Positions 12,101 through 27,100 of a stretch of DNA of 64,000 nucleotides are shown here, piece after piece. The translations under genes and the position numbers were made by a program. The stretch is from Tetracentron sinense. Lineage: Eukaryota; Streptophyta; Magnoliopsida; Trochodendrales; Trochodendraceae. Location of the stretch: the NCBI GenBank assembly GCA_015143295.1, contig CM026574.1, forward strand, positions 11,596,938-11,660,937, read 5' to 3'. Under the pieces are notes generated by a model. The model worked only from the letters and a program-made list of their open reading frames with translations. It did no database searches and was not told the origin of the DNA. Every line of letters starts with the position of its first letter. Positions within the stretch are counted from its first letter, which is position 1.

Positions 12101-15100
12101 TTCAAGTGTTCCAAGCCCACTGAAAAATCACAGCGATGCAGTTGGTTGATAAAAGAGAATCCGTTTGGACCATGTTTGTTTAGCAGCCAACTGTGTGAAA
12201 TAGTATTTCTCCATGGCCTCAGAAGTTAGATTACATTGCTCACATTACTATGCTCGCACATGGATAAATTTTGAACATGTTTACATGCCATTCTGTATAT
12301 CAAAACTAATTAGCCGCATCTACATAGAAACATTTGGCTGCAGACAACTAAATATTCACAAACCATTTCTGTGTAATCCCAAAATCTCTGGCACAAAATC
12401 ACACTCCTGCTCTCCATCTGTTCTGAAGTGCTCTTTACAGTAGCAAAAAGCTCACTGTCGACTAGGAAGTAAGCCAAATTGACTCAGTTTAGTCAGCTCT
12501 TCCCATACCGATTCGAAACTCCAATTTTATATAGAAAACTTCTTTCCCAGTGATCAAGTTGTCCAATCTTCATATAATATGGAAGAGTTCCTCATTCAAT
12601 TGGAAGTCAAACTGAAAGACTGATTCCTGGACTGACTCTTTGCTTAAGTACATTTATTGTAAGATATCACATTAAGAACTTGGAAGGACATGACCCCAAC
12701 ATAAAACTATGAAATGGAGCAATTGAATAGGTAAAGAAATTCTATATATGATGTCAAAATCCTGTAATCAGTCATGCCAAGTCGAGGTTTACAAACTAAA
12801 GATTCAAGGAAGTTCATCAATTTTCCACGTAATATCAGTAAGAATGAACTTCATGTGAGCTACTGCCATCACCAACAGAAATTAATCAAAATCACAAATA
12901 TAAAACTCAACTCAATGAACACGAAGAAACAGAGAAGTAGGGATGAGGAATAAGAAAAAATGTACCCATTATGATTCCTTGTGCACCTCTATAGTATGAG
13001 CTTGTTAATGTTCTGAATCTCTCCTGCCCAGCTGCATGATAAGAACTTTACATTTACCACGTAATATTTTGCAAAAGCCAATCTTTCCATTTTTGAAAAA
13101 GTGAGAAACCAAGCCAAATTTGAGTTCTTTATTCAGGTTACTTGTATACGAAAACAAAGAAGATTGCAATTCTTATCCTAATAAGTAATTAGATAAGGTT
13201 CTCATGCCTGGTCATTGCAGCTTATTAGAAAAGCAATCACAGTATGAGTTCTTAAGATGACTAGATGCATGATAAGAAGATGCCAACATGTAAATTTGTT
13301 AAAGTCTGCAACTCTGATACCACAGCAGGTTTTGAGACACATCTACACCCACTAACCTGCTTGCCTAGCCCAGAGGGGAAAAGGGGAAAAAAGAAAAAGA
13401 AAAAAGGTTACACAACATAACTCAAAAACTGGGGCTTCTATATCTTTCAAGAGATCTATACTCTTTCACTTGTACATCTCATGTTTGTAGGGATTGTGAA
13501 ACCTTTTTATTAAATAATAATCAACCAATATTTCCTTCAATTTAAAGGATTATTTTTACACACTGATCAATGAGGACTTCGCTAGAAATATTGAGGTGTG
13601 AGAGAGGATGATCTAATCACTCCCTAAATCCATTATATTTTTGTAGTCTCTTTCTTCAACCTGGAATGAGGTAATGGTTGCACATGCATAGGTATGATCC
13701 AGTTGTTATAGCACATCCATGCATTGTGTTTGATGGGAGAGGGATATACCTGGTTACTTGTGTCAGTGTCATCTAATTCCCAATCACAGTATCAAAATCT
13801 CTGTTTTGTTGTTGTTTTTAAAAGCCATGAGTACAATATTGTTATTTGGGCATCCACATGTTTAGGGAGAACAAGCGAATTGGCCAATAATCTATTGACA
13901 ATATTACTGGAAAGATTTTGTCTCAAAATATCATTTCCACTCGTCAAACTGAAGATGTCTTGCGAAAATTAGATGGGTGAACAATTCACTCTTTTTCCAT
14001 AATGGAGATTTTGTTACCTAGAATCGGCAATTCAGGAATTGGGCGTGGTTCAAAATATCGGTATCGGGTGTTGTATTGGTAAATCCAAAACAGATCGGCG
14101 TATCGGATCTTATCGGATGGATACAGCAGAAAAAATCAGGATACGCTAAGAAACGATTGGATACGCAAGGAAAAACTTGGATATCTTGCATAAAACTTCT
14201 TTTAATGTAAATATAAGCTAACTATAAACTAAAAAAAGGTCTCCAACTATATTATTAACCATACATATGAGAGTTAAAAAATTTATAAGTTAAAAGCGTG
14301 TGTGCCGGTAAACATGTATGAAAATACAAACCATAATCACTTAACCAAGCGTGTGTGCCGGTAAACATGTATGAAAATACAAACCATAATCACTTAACCA
14401 AGTATAGGAAATACAATCTAGATATTAAAACTTTATATTCAATGAGTTACATAAGAATGTATTGAATTACAACCATAAATTACAAGCTTAAATATAAGTC
14501 TTTTTATGTTAAATTATTACACTGTTAGTTGACTTTTAGACCCTGCAGATGAAAATATTTTTGAAGGCTATAATATGAGACTTTTTTGCTGGACTTTTGG
14601 GTTTTGGTAATATTTTGATATAATAGAATTTATGAAATTTTAATATTGAGAAATACCTTGCCATTTGAAAGTTGAATGCGGGTACAACCTTATTTACCAT
14701 CATAATAATTTTTATTAAATTTAAATTGAGGATATAACCTTATTTACATATAAATATCTTAAGTAAATGAAAGTAAATTAATTTAAAATCATTTACTTAA
14801 TTGATATTTTATGTAAATAAGTTGTGCGTATTGGGTCTGTGTTGTGGATCCTAGTGTAAAAGGAATTAAAGAAAAACAATATAACTAAAAAATCGCCCGT
14901 ATCGGTCCTGTATTGGCCCGATACAGGGGAATTTTTTTTTCCACCGTACTGGGTAGCCAATAGGATATGTATCGGCCGATACGTACCGGAATTTCAAACC
15001 ATGGAATTGGGGTCACTTTTTCAGGAGGGCATCAAATACAAGATTCTTCTACCCCAAGCATTATTCTCACTCTTGATGTGCAAATCCGTGCTGTGGAGCA

Positions 15101-18100
15101 AGATCTTGGTTGATTACATGGACCAAAATATCATTACTTATTGTACACATTGGTACAATATGTATCAATATATTTTAATAGAGGCACGTTAGCCCTATTC
15201 TCAGCGAAAAGCCAACACTTGCTTAAGGATAGGTGCTATACCAACACCTAACACTATATTAGAAGAATTCCATGGTATCAATCAAGTATCTAGGTACCGA
15301 TACACATGATACACAACTATACTTAATTGATACCCTGCAAAACACAACGGAACATCATATTTTGTAGTATCGGTCAATACTGTTACAACATGTGACAATA
15401 TTGACCGACGTTGTGTAGATCATGTTTTAAAGCATTATGAACCCATTTGGGCGTTTCTCAAACACCCACAAAGCTCCCTCTCCCTTGAAACTCTTCCATA
15501 ATCCATTTTTAGGCATACATAAATAACTCATTTTTCAAACTTGGAATAAGAAGAAGGAACTGGACAATCGGGCTAACAAGAAAGGGAAGATTTTTGCTTG
15601 AAAAACACTAAGTTGTGGCCTCAATTCCGGATTCAAAGGATTTTCCCAAAACAATTCAAAGTATGTACAATTTTTGTTTTTTCTTGTCTTAGTGCTTTGA
15701 TGTCATGTTAATTACTTCTTATCATCTCTAAATTAGTAGAGATACATGGACTTCATGCAAAATCCATGGACCTTCAGCCTTTTCTTGTTGTAGAAAATTA
15801 GGGACTTAATAAAACTTTTGGGGAAATCCAAAAATCCTATTTTTAATTTTTTAAATACCTTGAATTTAGCGATATAATTAATATATGGGTTGAATCTATG
15901 AATGATCTACGACATAAATGGACTAACACTATTTTTGTGATTTGTTTTTAATTTTAAATAAAAATAATATTCTAAAAAAAGTTCAAAGTATATAATTAGG
16001 TAATAAAGAAATATGTGTTGACAAGTTTATGCATTATCTACCGCAACCCTTGACTAATCATAATTTTAAAACATTTCTAGTATTAGAATAAACCAGTGTT
16101 TTTGAACAATAAGGCGTGAGTCGAGGCGTTTAACTTGTCTTAGGCATAAGCATTGAGTCGTGAGCCTCATGGGATCGGATTTTTTAATAATTGAATAATC
16201 TGAAGAAAATAAATTGAAATGCATCATCAAGTCATAAACTTGAAAATAAAAACTTCAAAAATATAAAATGAATGACATCAACAATTCAGAAGCTTAATTT
16301 CCCATATCTTAATAATATTGTGAAATATTTATAAACTAAATCATCATCATTATCACATCAAATGCATATTCATCATTATCACCAACATCTCCTTGAATCT
16401 GCACTCTGACATGATTATCAATCTCATCAACCAAATTAACTAGTACATTCTTGCCTTTGTCGAGGCACATATAAATGCTAGAATTAGTAATTTGTTCAAA
16501 TATTATGCTTACTTAGTTGTGATGCCCCAATTCTATCACCACGCATCCTCTTTCTATTTCCACGATCAGTGTTGATAACTGTTGACTCTACCAAAGATAT
16601 AATTCTTATCATCTCTACTGCAGTATTTTTGAGTGTCATGTTGTCAACCTACAAGGCTGTAACCTTGAAGTATTAGAGGGGAGAATAGGTTCTTCTTTCT
16701 CAGTGATCCACTCATTGTCTGAGTCAACGTATTAAACCAAAATGGGATTGACATTCGCTTTTGCTTTCCTCCTCATACTTCTCTCCGTCAACTTCATATT
16801 ATACATCACAAAAATTAGAGAATTTAACTTTTGTTGTTCTAGTCTGTTTCTTCTCTATGAATGTATATATTATAAGTAGAAAATAACTTTTGAAATTCAA
16901 GTTATTATAAATCCAATTTCTAAACTGCAAAAAATGATTTTTATGTAAGTAAAATTTTATCTTAAAAACAAATATAATAAAGTTAAGGATATCGGCTTAA
17001 ACATACTCCAATTATGCTCGCAACCCAAAGCACTGCATGTGAGACTCAAGTTTTGAATTGCAAATTCTGTTAACTAAGGAGTATTTGTCTCAAAACGGGT
17101 CCATCAATCAGCTACAATAATTAATAACATAAAATATCAAATACAATTCAATTGCTAAAATAAATAAACTAATTACTTCGATCTTATCTTCTTGTGTTGA
17201 TTATCATTTCTGAACCAAAGTCTACGTTTGCTTCATTGTAGAAATCTACTTGACAGCTGCAACTATGTGCTTTTCTTGCTTGGGAATCATTCTCTCAATG
17301 CATGCATATAACCCTTCTCGCACTTCTTGATAGCTCAAGAAATTCTCAGCATAACGTAATTGTGGGTTCAAGTAATACACAGCTGCATGTAGAGGACGAT
17401 GAAGTTAAGGAGTCCATCATTCATCAATCTTCTTCCAAATAGCCACATGCATAAGTAATCATTTTCTTTGCTGAATCTACTATCTCATACAAATAAGGCA
17501 TCAATGGCCTCTATTTAGAATCCACCTCCCTGAGGACCGCGACAATTAGTAAAGTTACATTCACATAAAAACTAATTGAGGGCCAAACTTGTGGATCAAA
17601 AAGTAGTGTGAGGGCCTTTGCGATAACCTTCTTAGACCAGTGACAATTATTCAATTTTTCTGATACAAACAGTGATTGGAGGGCTTGTTTTTGCCTTATA
17701 GAATTTGAAATGTGAGGAAGGAAGTAGCAAAATGTGTCATAGCAAAGTGTACAAGCTCATGATTAGTCATGAAGCTCCTCATCAAGCTCAAAACCCACCA
17801 ATGTCGATAGATAAACTTGTTGACTAGCTTTCTCAATCATGGTAGTAAAAACCTTCATTTTTTAAATATCTTCGAACATCAAGTCAATACAATGTTCAAC
17901 ACATTGGTCCAATATAAACTTTTCCTTTTCTCCATAAACTTTTTTCTAGCCGACACATAGCTTTAGTGATTATCCGTGATAATAGGATCAAAATTAACCT
18001 CTCTAATATCTTCAACATCATCCACATATTTGAACATTAAATCTTCATATCTAATTGATGCAAATACATTAATCGATATATAAAACATTGTCCCCGTTAG

Positions 18101-21100
18101 ACTATTTATAAAAAAATTAAGCAATGACCTATTTTTTTCATCAATTCATCCATCAGACATTATTATACACTCATATTTCGACCAATATTTCCTGTAATCT
18201 TCTAATTAACATGTGTTACCTCATCTTTTAAGACCCATGTCCTCAACTCGTGCATAGAAGGAGGCTTAAACCCCTGGTCCAAAATTAGCACTGTCTTCAC
18301 ACATTGCTTGGAAATATGGGCTATTTGCCAGATTAAAGGGTAAATTCCCAAAAAGGCACCTCCCAATTGACTAACACATATTTTCTTTGTGTTTGCTTCC
18401 ATGATGTCTTAACGGTAGTCTAACGTGGTCCGGATTCAACAAATTGATCCATGGGGCCTAGTGATCATGGTTGTAAATTAGTGGGACTTATTCCGCTACC
18501 ACTAACATAAGCATCTTGATTAAAACACTCCAACCCTAATTTTAATCCTAGGGACTTTGCTACTGCCAGTGCTAGCCCTCACAATGCTACAAACAAATTT
18601 TGCATCTCGTTGCTTTTGAATCTTAAGATTATTTAACGATATCTCACATTTTTTCTTCACATCTTTTGGGCATTTTGTACATTGACCCATACCATAGTGG
18701 GTACCGACTAATTAATTTTTCAAAGGGAAAGTGACGCCAGTATATTTTTATTACAATACATATACCTTCTAAAAATACTTTTTTAATCTTCATTGACATA
18801 TTCCCACACAAAATCCCTTCAACCAGCAATTGATTTTCAATTTTTAAAATAAACCTAAACAAAATAAATAAATAAATAGAATACTCACAAGTACTAACCA
18901 TGTTGAGGAAAACTAGTGTCCAATGGTGTTATTTTGAGAGGAAGAGGTCAAGAAACAGAAAAATAGACTATTGTTTTGGGATCATTGGTGTTTTAATCAA
19001 GGAGAGAGATGAGAGAGGAGATATGAACCCAAACAAAACAGTCTCTTTTTCTCTATCTTGACCTCTTCCTAATAAGAGAGCACCATTGTACAGTAATTTT
19101 TCTCAACAAGGTTTGTGCTTGTGAATATTCTATTATATATTTTTTTTAGGATTATGTTAAAAACTGAACATCAATTGTTGGTGGAAGAGATTTTGCATGA
19201 GAATATGCCAAGGAAGATTAAGGGAAATTGGAATATTGTTAGAGGGTATATGTATTACAGATTTTGCAATAAAAAAAATGTAACGATGACATTAGCCATT
19301 TGAAAAATCAATTAGCTGATACTTACTATGGCATGGGTTCATGTACAAATGCTTAAAAGATTTGAAAAAAAAAAGTGATAAAGCTTTAAATGATATTAGG
19401 ATTCCAAATCAACGAGATGTAGAACTTGTTTGTAGCATTGGGAGGGTTGGCAGTTGGCAATAGCAAAGTCCCAGAGATTAAAGATGGGTTAAAGTGCTTA
19501 ACCAAGATGCTTATGGTAATGGTAGTGGAAATGGTTCCACTAATTTACAACCATGATACTAGGCCCCATGGATCAATTTGTTAAATTTGAACCACGTTAG
19601 ACTACCTTAAACACATCATGGAAGCAAATACAAAGAAAAGATAGGTGATAAATTATCTTTACTTTGAAGGGCATTACTACTTTTCTCTTGGGGCATAACT
19701 CCGTTCTTACACGTAGAATGTTGTGTTTTCTCTTCACCATTGCTCGTTTTTCCAATGAAAATGGTATACTTGCATGCATTCATATGAGTCCCGATGATGA
19801 AGTTATAAAACTTTCTTTAAAAGGACTTATTATATGTACGTTTCATTGTAGGAGCCCTGATTGGATGGTTCTCGAGAGTCGGGATCTCCAAAGATCATCA
19901 TCATCACCCTCTAGATCATCATAATGATCTAGATCGAGCATCTGAAAGAGATTTGAGTGTCAAAAAGAGCCTAGAAGAGAAAGATACCCAATAAAGGCTC
20001 ATTGAAGACAGTTGAAGCCTAGAGATAGATTCCTACACCCACGACCAAAGAGAATTAAGCCCGATCAATCAAAGATCAGACCTTGGATGAATATCAAAAT
20101 GGTTGAGAACAATGGAAATTGTATTAATTAAGTTAATAACATGAGTTTGTAATTAGTTGTTGTAAACTAGGGGTATTCCTGGCATTTAGTAGAAAAAAAT
20201 CTCTCCAACCTTTCTCTCTCTCCAATCCTTTCATTTTTTGTTTTCTCTCTCATTCTTTTTATTTCCTTTTCTCTCTCTTCTTTATTTATTTTCTTCTTTT
20301 GTTACTATCCTAAATATCACAATGTCCTAATATGGACACATGTCATAACAATTTCACAAGCAAAACTATGGGGATCCTAGCTAGACTTAAGCTTTCCTCT
20401 ATTTTCTCTCTCTTCTCTTTCCTTTCTCCCTTTTTTACTCTAACCCTTAAACCTTCCTCCCTAGCCAATCCACTCGTGGAGATCCTTTTGGATCCCTTTT
20501 TCATCTATAAATACCCCACATGTCTCTTTATGGGGGTGACCAACCATAAGGTAGAATTAAAATTGCTCACAGTTCTTCATTTCTAGTTCAAAATTCTTGG
20601 GGTTAATTTTAGTGTTTTTTAATTTAGTTTATTTTCTTCTTCTCAAGCATTGGCATTGTAATTCTTTCTTTTTTTTCAATATAATTGAAAATTTCTTTAA
20701 TTCGGTAGTTCTTTAGTTCATTCTCTTATGTTTCTTTTATTAGACTTTTTATTTGTTTTCTTTAATTACCTTCTCATGGAAGGTTAAGAACCCTCCAATC
20801 AAGGAGAGGGATCTGCTCCATGAAGAAGTAGATGAATCTCAATCTTCTTGCTAACATTTAGTTTCCTTGCAATGCAATCGCACCTTAAGATTACAATTCT
20901 TTTAAATTATTTTTTTTAGTGAGAACTAGAGTGCTTGTGTTTCCATTAAATTGGGATTCATGCAATGCTTGTCTCTCCAACATTTAAAACAATCTAAAAG
21001 TATTTACATTTGATTTTATTTTAACTTATTAAAAATTTATATATCGGTTTCAAGTCGAGGGAATAGATCTCTTCAATATAAGAAAGCATTCCCTCATTTC

Positions 21101-24100
21101 AATGGCTTAAATCATTATATTAATTATCATTAAGTTATTTAGATTTGTAATTCAATATTTTCCATTTGAGGGAGATAAAGTCTTCTCTCCTCATTTGAGT
21201 AAAAGTTGCAACAATATTGATAAAGCAACAAGGATGAGATTACTACAACTTCATGGAAGTAATCCTCTCCTGAGCTTCACATCCATACATTATCTCTCAT
21301 ATTTTAATTGTCGTTTTTTTATTTCATTAAAAAAAAAATCCAAAAATCTCCTCTTTTCTTTTTGTTTATCAAGTTTATTTTAGTTTGATATTTATTTCAT
21401 TAACTTTCTATCCCCTACTTGTGGTTTGATGCTCCATACTTGCTATTATAAATTTTTGTGTTATAATATTTTTACTACAGGATTCTGAAAATTTTGATAG
21501 CACTACAACATCTTTGTCAAAACCATAGAAAAATTGTGCATATCAAGGAGAAGGATTACTCCATTGAAGTTGTAAAAATCTCATCCTTATTGCTTTATCA
21601 ATTTCTTGCAACCTTTTACTCATATGAGGAGAGAAGACTTTATCTCCTTCAAATGGAAAATATGGAATTACAAATCTAAATAACTTAATAATAATTAATA
21701 TAATGATTTAAGTCATGGAAATGAGAGAATGATTTCTTATAGTGGAGAGATCTATTCCTTCGACTTGAAACCAATATATAAATTTTTAATAAGTTAAAAT
21801 AAAATCAAATGTAAATACTTTTAGATTGTTTTAAATGTTGGAGAGACGAGCATTGTATGAATCCCAATTTAAGGGAAATACAAGCCTCTAGTTCTCACTA
21901 AATTTTTTTTTTTAAAAAAGAATTGTAATCTTAAGGTGCGATTGCATTGCAAGGAAACTAAATATTAGCAAGAAAATTGAGATTGGAGGGTTCTCAACCT
22001 TCCACGAGAAGGTAATTAAAAAAAACAAACAAAAATTCTAATAAAAGAAACGGAAGAGAATGAACTAAAGAACTACTGAAATAAAGAAATGTTCAATTAT
22101 ATTGGAAAAAAAAAGAATTACAATGCTTGAGAAGAAGAAAATAAGTTGAATTAAAAGAAACTAAAATTAACCCCAAGAATATTGGACTAAAAATGAAGAA
22201 CTTAGAGCAATTTTAATTTTACCTTATAGTTGGTCACGCCCATAGAGAGAGAGGTGAGTGGTATTTATAGCTAAAAAGGGAATCAAAAAGGATCTCCACA
22301 AGTAGGTTTAGTTAGGAAGGAAGGTTTTAAGGGTTAGGGTTAAAAAGGGGAGAAAGGAAAGATAAGAGAGAGAAAAGAAAGATAAAAGAGAGGAAAACTC
22401 AAGGCTAGCTAGGATTCACACGATTTTGCTTGTGAATGTGTTATGACATGCGTCCATATTAAGACATAGTGATATTTAGGATTGTAACAAAAGAAGAAAG
22501 AAAGAAGAAAAGAAAGAAAGGAGAGAGAAAAAAAGAAATAAAAAAAAATGAGAGAGAATAAAGGAAATGAGAGGATTGGGGAGAGAAAGGAGCGAAAGGT
22601 GAGAAAGATTCTCTTCTACTAAATGCCCGAAATACCCCCAGTTTACAACAATTAATTACAAACTAATGACATCAACTTAATTAATACAATTTGCATTGTT
22701 CTCCGTCATTTTGAGCCCTTGATCTTCATCCAAGGTTTGATCTCCTGATTGATCAGGTTTGATTCTCTTTGATCATGGGCTTAGGAATCTATCTCTGAAC
22801 TTTAGATGTCTTCGGCGGACCTTTATTCGGTATCTCTCTTCTGGGCTCCTTTTGACCCTCGATCTATATCATGATGATGATCTAGAGGGTGATGATGATC
22901 TTTGGAGATCCCAACTCTCGAGAACCATCTAATCGGGGCTCCTACAATGAAAAGTACACGTAATTCTTTTTTAAAGAAAGTTATGTAACTTGATAATCGG
23001 GACTCGTATGAATGCAAGCAAATATACCATTTTCATTAGAAAAACGTGTTTTAAGAAATGGTGAAGAGAAAAAAACACAACATTCTACGTGTAAAAATGG
23101 AGTTATGTCCAAGAGAAAAACGAGAATGCCCTTGAAAGTAAATATAATTTTTCATTTTAAGTTCAAAATCAATAGGGAGGTGCCTTTTTTTGACAATTTA
23201 TCCTTTAAGAGGGCAAATAGTCCATATTTCAAGACAATCTGTGAAGACATTACTAACTTTACACAAGAGTTTAAGCCCCTTGTTATGCACGAGTTGAGGA
23301 TATGGGTCTTAAAAGAAGAGGCAACACATGCTAATGGTTTAATTCATAATTCAAAAACTTGAAAACTTGACTCGAAAGTTAGCTGAGTCGGGTAACTCGA
23401 AAAACTCAAAAAAAAACTTGACTTGACTAACTCGGAAATATATATATAATCAAACATAGATAAAAAATTTCTATTGCAAAATAATTTATACTTTATATAA
23501 TTCTACTGCAAACTTAGATATTTAAAACAGTCCTTAAGTAATTGTAATGCTAAAAGCCTAAAATCAATCCCAATTTTAGAATATGAATCTTCATCTTCTT
23601 CTCCTCAAATGAGACCTTAATGGCTTGATATGGGTTGAATGAGATTTTTAAAAATGACTTCTATGTCCTTGAGTGAATCGGCTGAGTCTTTCGAGTCGAG
23701 TAACTCAACCCAACTTAATCGAGTCACTCGAGTAAAGGGCAGCTATCGAGTGTTTTGGGCGAGTCAACCCGAAACTCTATCGAGTCGAGTTGACTCGGCC
23801 GAGTTTTGAGTCAACTCGCCAAGTTTTTGAACTATGGTTTAATTGAAGATTACAAGAAGTCATAGTCAAAGTATGGGTGTACAATAATTTAGATAGATGG
23901 ACTGATGGGAAAAATAGGTCCTTGATTAATTTTGTGATAAATAATACAACAGAGACAATGTTTTATAGATCGATTAATGCATCTGCATCAATAAGAGATG
24001 GAGATTTACTCTTCAAATATGTCATATGTGGATGATGTTGTTGAAGAGATTTGGACAGTTTATGTTGTTCAGATTATCATTGATAATCACTCAAACTATG

Positions 24101-27100
24101 TGTTGGCTAAAAAAGAAGTTGATGGAAAAAGGAAAAGTTTGTATTGGAATCCGTACGTTACATATTGTATCGACTTGATATTGGTAGATATTAAAAAGGT
24201 GGAAGGTTTATACTGGCACAATCAAGAAGCAAGTCGCCAAGTTTTTAAACCGGCACAATCGAGAAGCAAGTCACCAAGGTTATCTATCCACATGAGTGGG
24301 TTTTGAGCTTGATGAAGAGCTTCACAATTAATCACGAGCTCGTACGCCCAACTGTGAATCTATGATACACTTCGTTACTTCCTCACATTACAAAGTCTCT
24401 AAGGTAAAAACAAGTCTTCCAATCAGAAAAATGGAATAATTGTCAATGGTCTAAGAATACTGAGGAGGTTATAGCAAAAGCAACAAAACCTTTTTAACCG
24501 CAGTTTTGGCGCTTAGTTAGTTTCTAAGTGAAGGTAACTTTGCTAATTGTCACGCTCCTTGGGGAGGTAGATTCTAAAAAGAAGTCATCGATGTCTTATT
24601 TGTATGAGATGATGGATTCAGCAAATGAGAAGATTGCATATGCATGTGATGGCATGAAAAAGAAGTATGCGCTTATTTAGAAGAAGATGACGACAGGTTG
24701 GCTCCTCAACTTCATCATCCTCTACATGCAGCTAGGCATTATTTAAACCTATAATAACGTTATGAGGTGAAATCGCGAGCGATCAAGAAGTGCAAGAAGG
24801 GTTATGTGCATGCATGGAGAGAATGATTCCCAAGAAAAATGAGCAAATAGATGCAAATTGTCAATTAGATTTCTAGAGTGAAGCAAAGGGAGACTTTGGT
24901 TCAGAAATGTTAATAAACACAAAGAGACAATCTCCACATAATTAGTTTATTTATTTTATTAAAATGACATTTAACTTAATGTGTTAATTGCATTGTATTT
25001 AATGATTTATGTTATTAATTATTGTAGCTGATTGGTAGGCCTGTTTTAGGACAAATACTCATGAATTTACAATTCGAGTATTAAGTCTCACATGCACAAT
25101 TCGGGCTATTAGCGCAACTGAAGTAGGTTTGAGTCATAGTTGTACACATGATAACAAAGTTCGGGTTCGGGGATTATTTGGCTGGGTTTAAATTCATAAA
25201 AAAATTGGCAAAATTTGGCAAATTCGGGAGAAGTCCGGGAAAATAACAAATAATTATTAGTAATTATACGTAATACTAACATAGATGGATTGACATCTCT
25301 TAATATGTTAGTCTGATTAAGTATTGTTGAATTGAAACCTAAGGCACCCAGTTCTCCACACATATCTAACATAAGGGAAAATCGAAGGTATGACTGCCCT
25401 ATAAGAATATAATGGGAATGAGGTGCCCATGTCTCATTTCTCGTTTTCCAATGATAATTTAAGCCTTGCTTCTCGCTTCTCATTTTTGGTTCTCAATCTA
25501 GTAACTATGGTTTAAGCAAGTATCTTTACTTTTACTATATTAATTTTTAAGTTAAAATTTTACATACATAAAAAACATGTTTCGCAGTTTAGAAATTTAA
25601 ATTTTAAAACTTGAATTTCAAATGTTATTTTCTAATTTCTACTTATAATAGGTACATACAAAGAAGAGAGATAGACTAGAGAAACTGTAGAACCCCGAAT
25701 TTATCATTCTTGATATTCGTGATGTTTATTAAATTCTATGGAAACCTGTGTTTAAAAATTTAATATGATTAAGCCTATAAATTTTATGTGAACTGCATGC
25801 ATTTTAAAACTCAAATAAATCACTCAATTTAAGTTGTTTTTGAAGTTAAATTGCATGAAAAGAAAGATGGTCGAAAAGTGGCAAAAGACTTTTAAAAAAA
25901 AAAATGATTGGCGCTCTGGCCGATCGATCGCCCACCGGCGGCGATCAATCGCCCAAAATGCCGTTTTGTCTCGGTTTGCACGATTTTTCAATTTTTTTGA
26001 GTCCCTAGGGCTCCCAGCACTATAAATAATTCTTATGTTCATGGGTTCAGGGTTTCTAAGGTTTTCTAAACCTAAAAGAGAGAGAAAAAGTGATTTTGAG
26101 AGATCCAAGAGGAGAGATCAAAGGTTTTGCAAGGAAAATGGTGTAAAATCTTAGATTGGTCCCATTCGCAAGCGCTTGATTGCAGGGAAGCGATCGGGAG
26201 AGGTAAATATAAATTCCTTCCTACCAATATGGTGATTTTAATATAAACAATATGAAAGAATTAGATTTAAAGCAAGAAAAACAAGATCAAGCATGTTTAT
26301 CATATATCAATCCCTTATGAAAGATATTTATGATGTTTAGAGAGGTTTCGTTATGATTTTTATAATGAAAGATATTTATGATATTATAGATATTCTTATG
26401 ATTTTATCATTCATATCAACAAGGGGAAATAGAATGATTTTGTGGTGTATGTATGATAGAGAATGGAGGAAGGGATGATGGTTGGATTTGATGGAATGAT
26501 TGTGAGTTTGATTTGAAATTGTGATGTGTTATGAAACTAGAGTTTTATGAGATTAATTTTATCAAAACTATATACTGAAATTTGATGCATTATAAATAGA
26601 ATTGCTTCATTATTTTATTGTTGAAAATATGAGAGACATATATTTTTATATTGATCAAGTATGAGAAATTTTGTATGTTTAAATTGGTGTATGATTGACA
26701 AATTGCATTAGGATATATGTTGATTTAATTGAACAGTGAATTATGGTGGTGTGACTTAGGAGTATTATCATGAAGGCGTTAGGCGTTATGATGAGCTTTC
26801 GAGAGCCTTAATCCAATAATTCCGATGCAATTTAATTGACAGTTATCATCGTTTCACTCACACTCATTCATGAAAATAAATATGTACAAGCATGATAATA
26901 AGCAAGATAATAAGTAATATGCAAATATATAAGAACACGAGCATGACTGTATGATTGAGTTTTGCATTGCCCGAGTACTAACAAGCCTAAGATCAAGGCA
27001 AGACAAGCCGTATACACCAGATAATGTGTAGATAAGTCGTATACACCGGATAATGTGTAGACAAGCCGTATGCACCGGATAATGTGTAAACCGTATGGTA

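Larger units (their letters stand above)
16094..21272 (+). repeat. Left arm of giant inverted repeat (hAT head-to-head)
   Basis: This 5.2-kb arm is repeated in reverse orientation at 21544-28625. Matching landmarks run through the arm: CAGTGTTTTTGAACAATAAG at the outer edge, CAAAAGTTAAATTCTCT (minus strand, about 16840), TCTCCAAAGATCATCATC (about 19887) and AACAATCTAAAAGTATTTAC (about 20987). The arms meet across a spacer of about 270 bp (21273-21543). Arm 1 additionally contains a small inverted repeat (18378-19640) missing from arm 2. Without the later insertions both arms shrink to about 4 kb. By eye the arms agree well but not perfectly. Confidence 0.88.
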
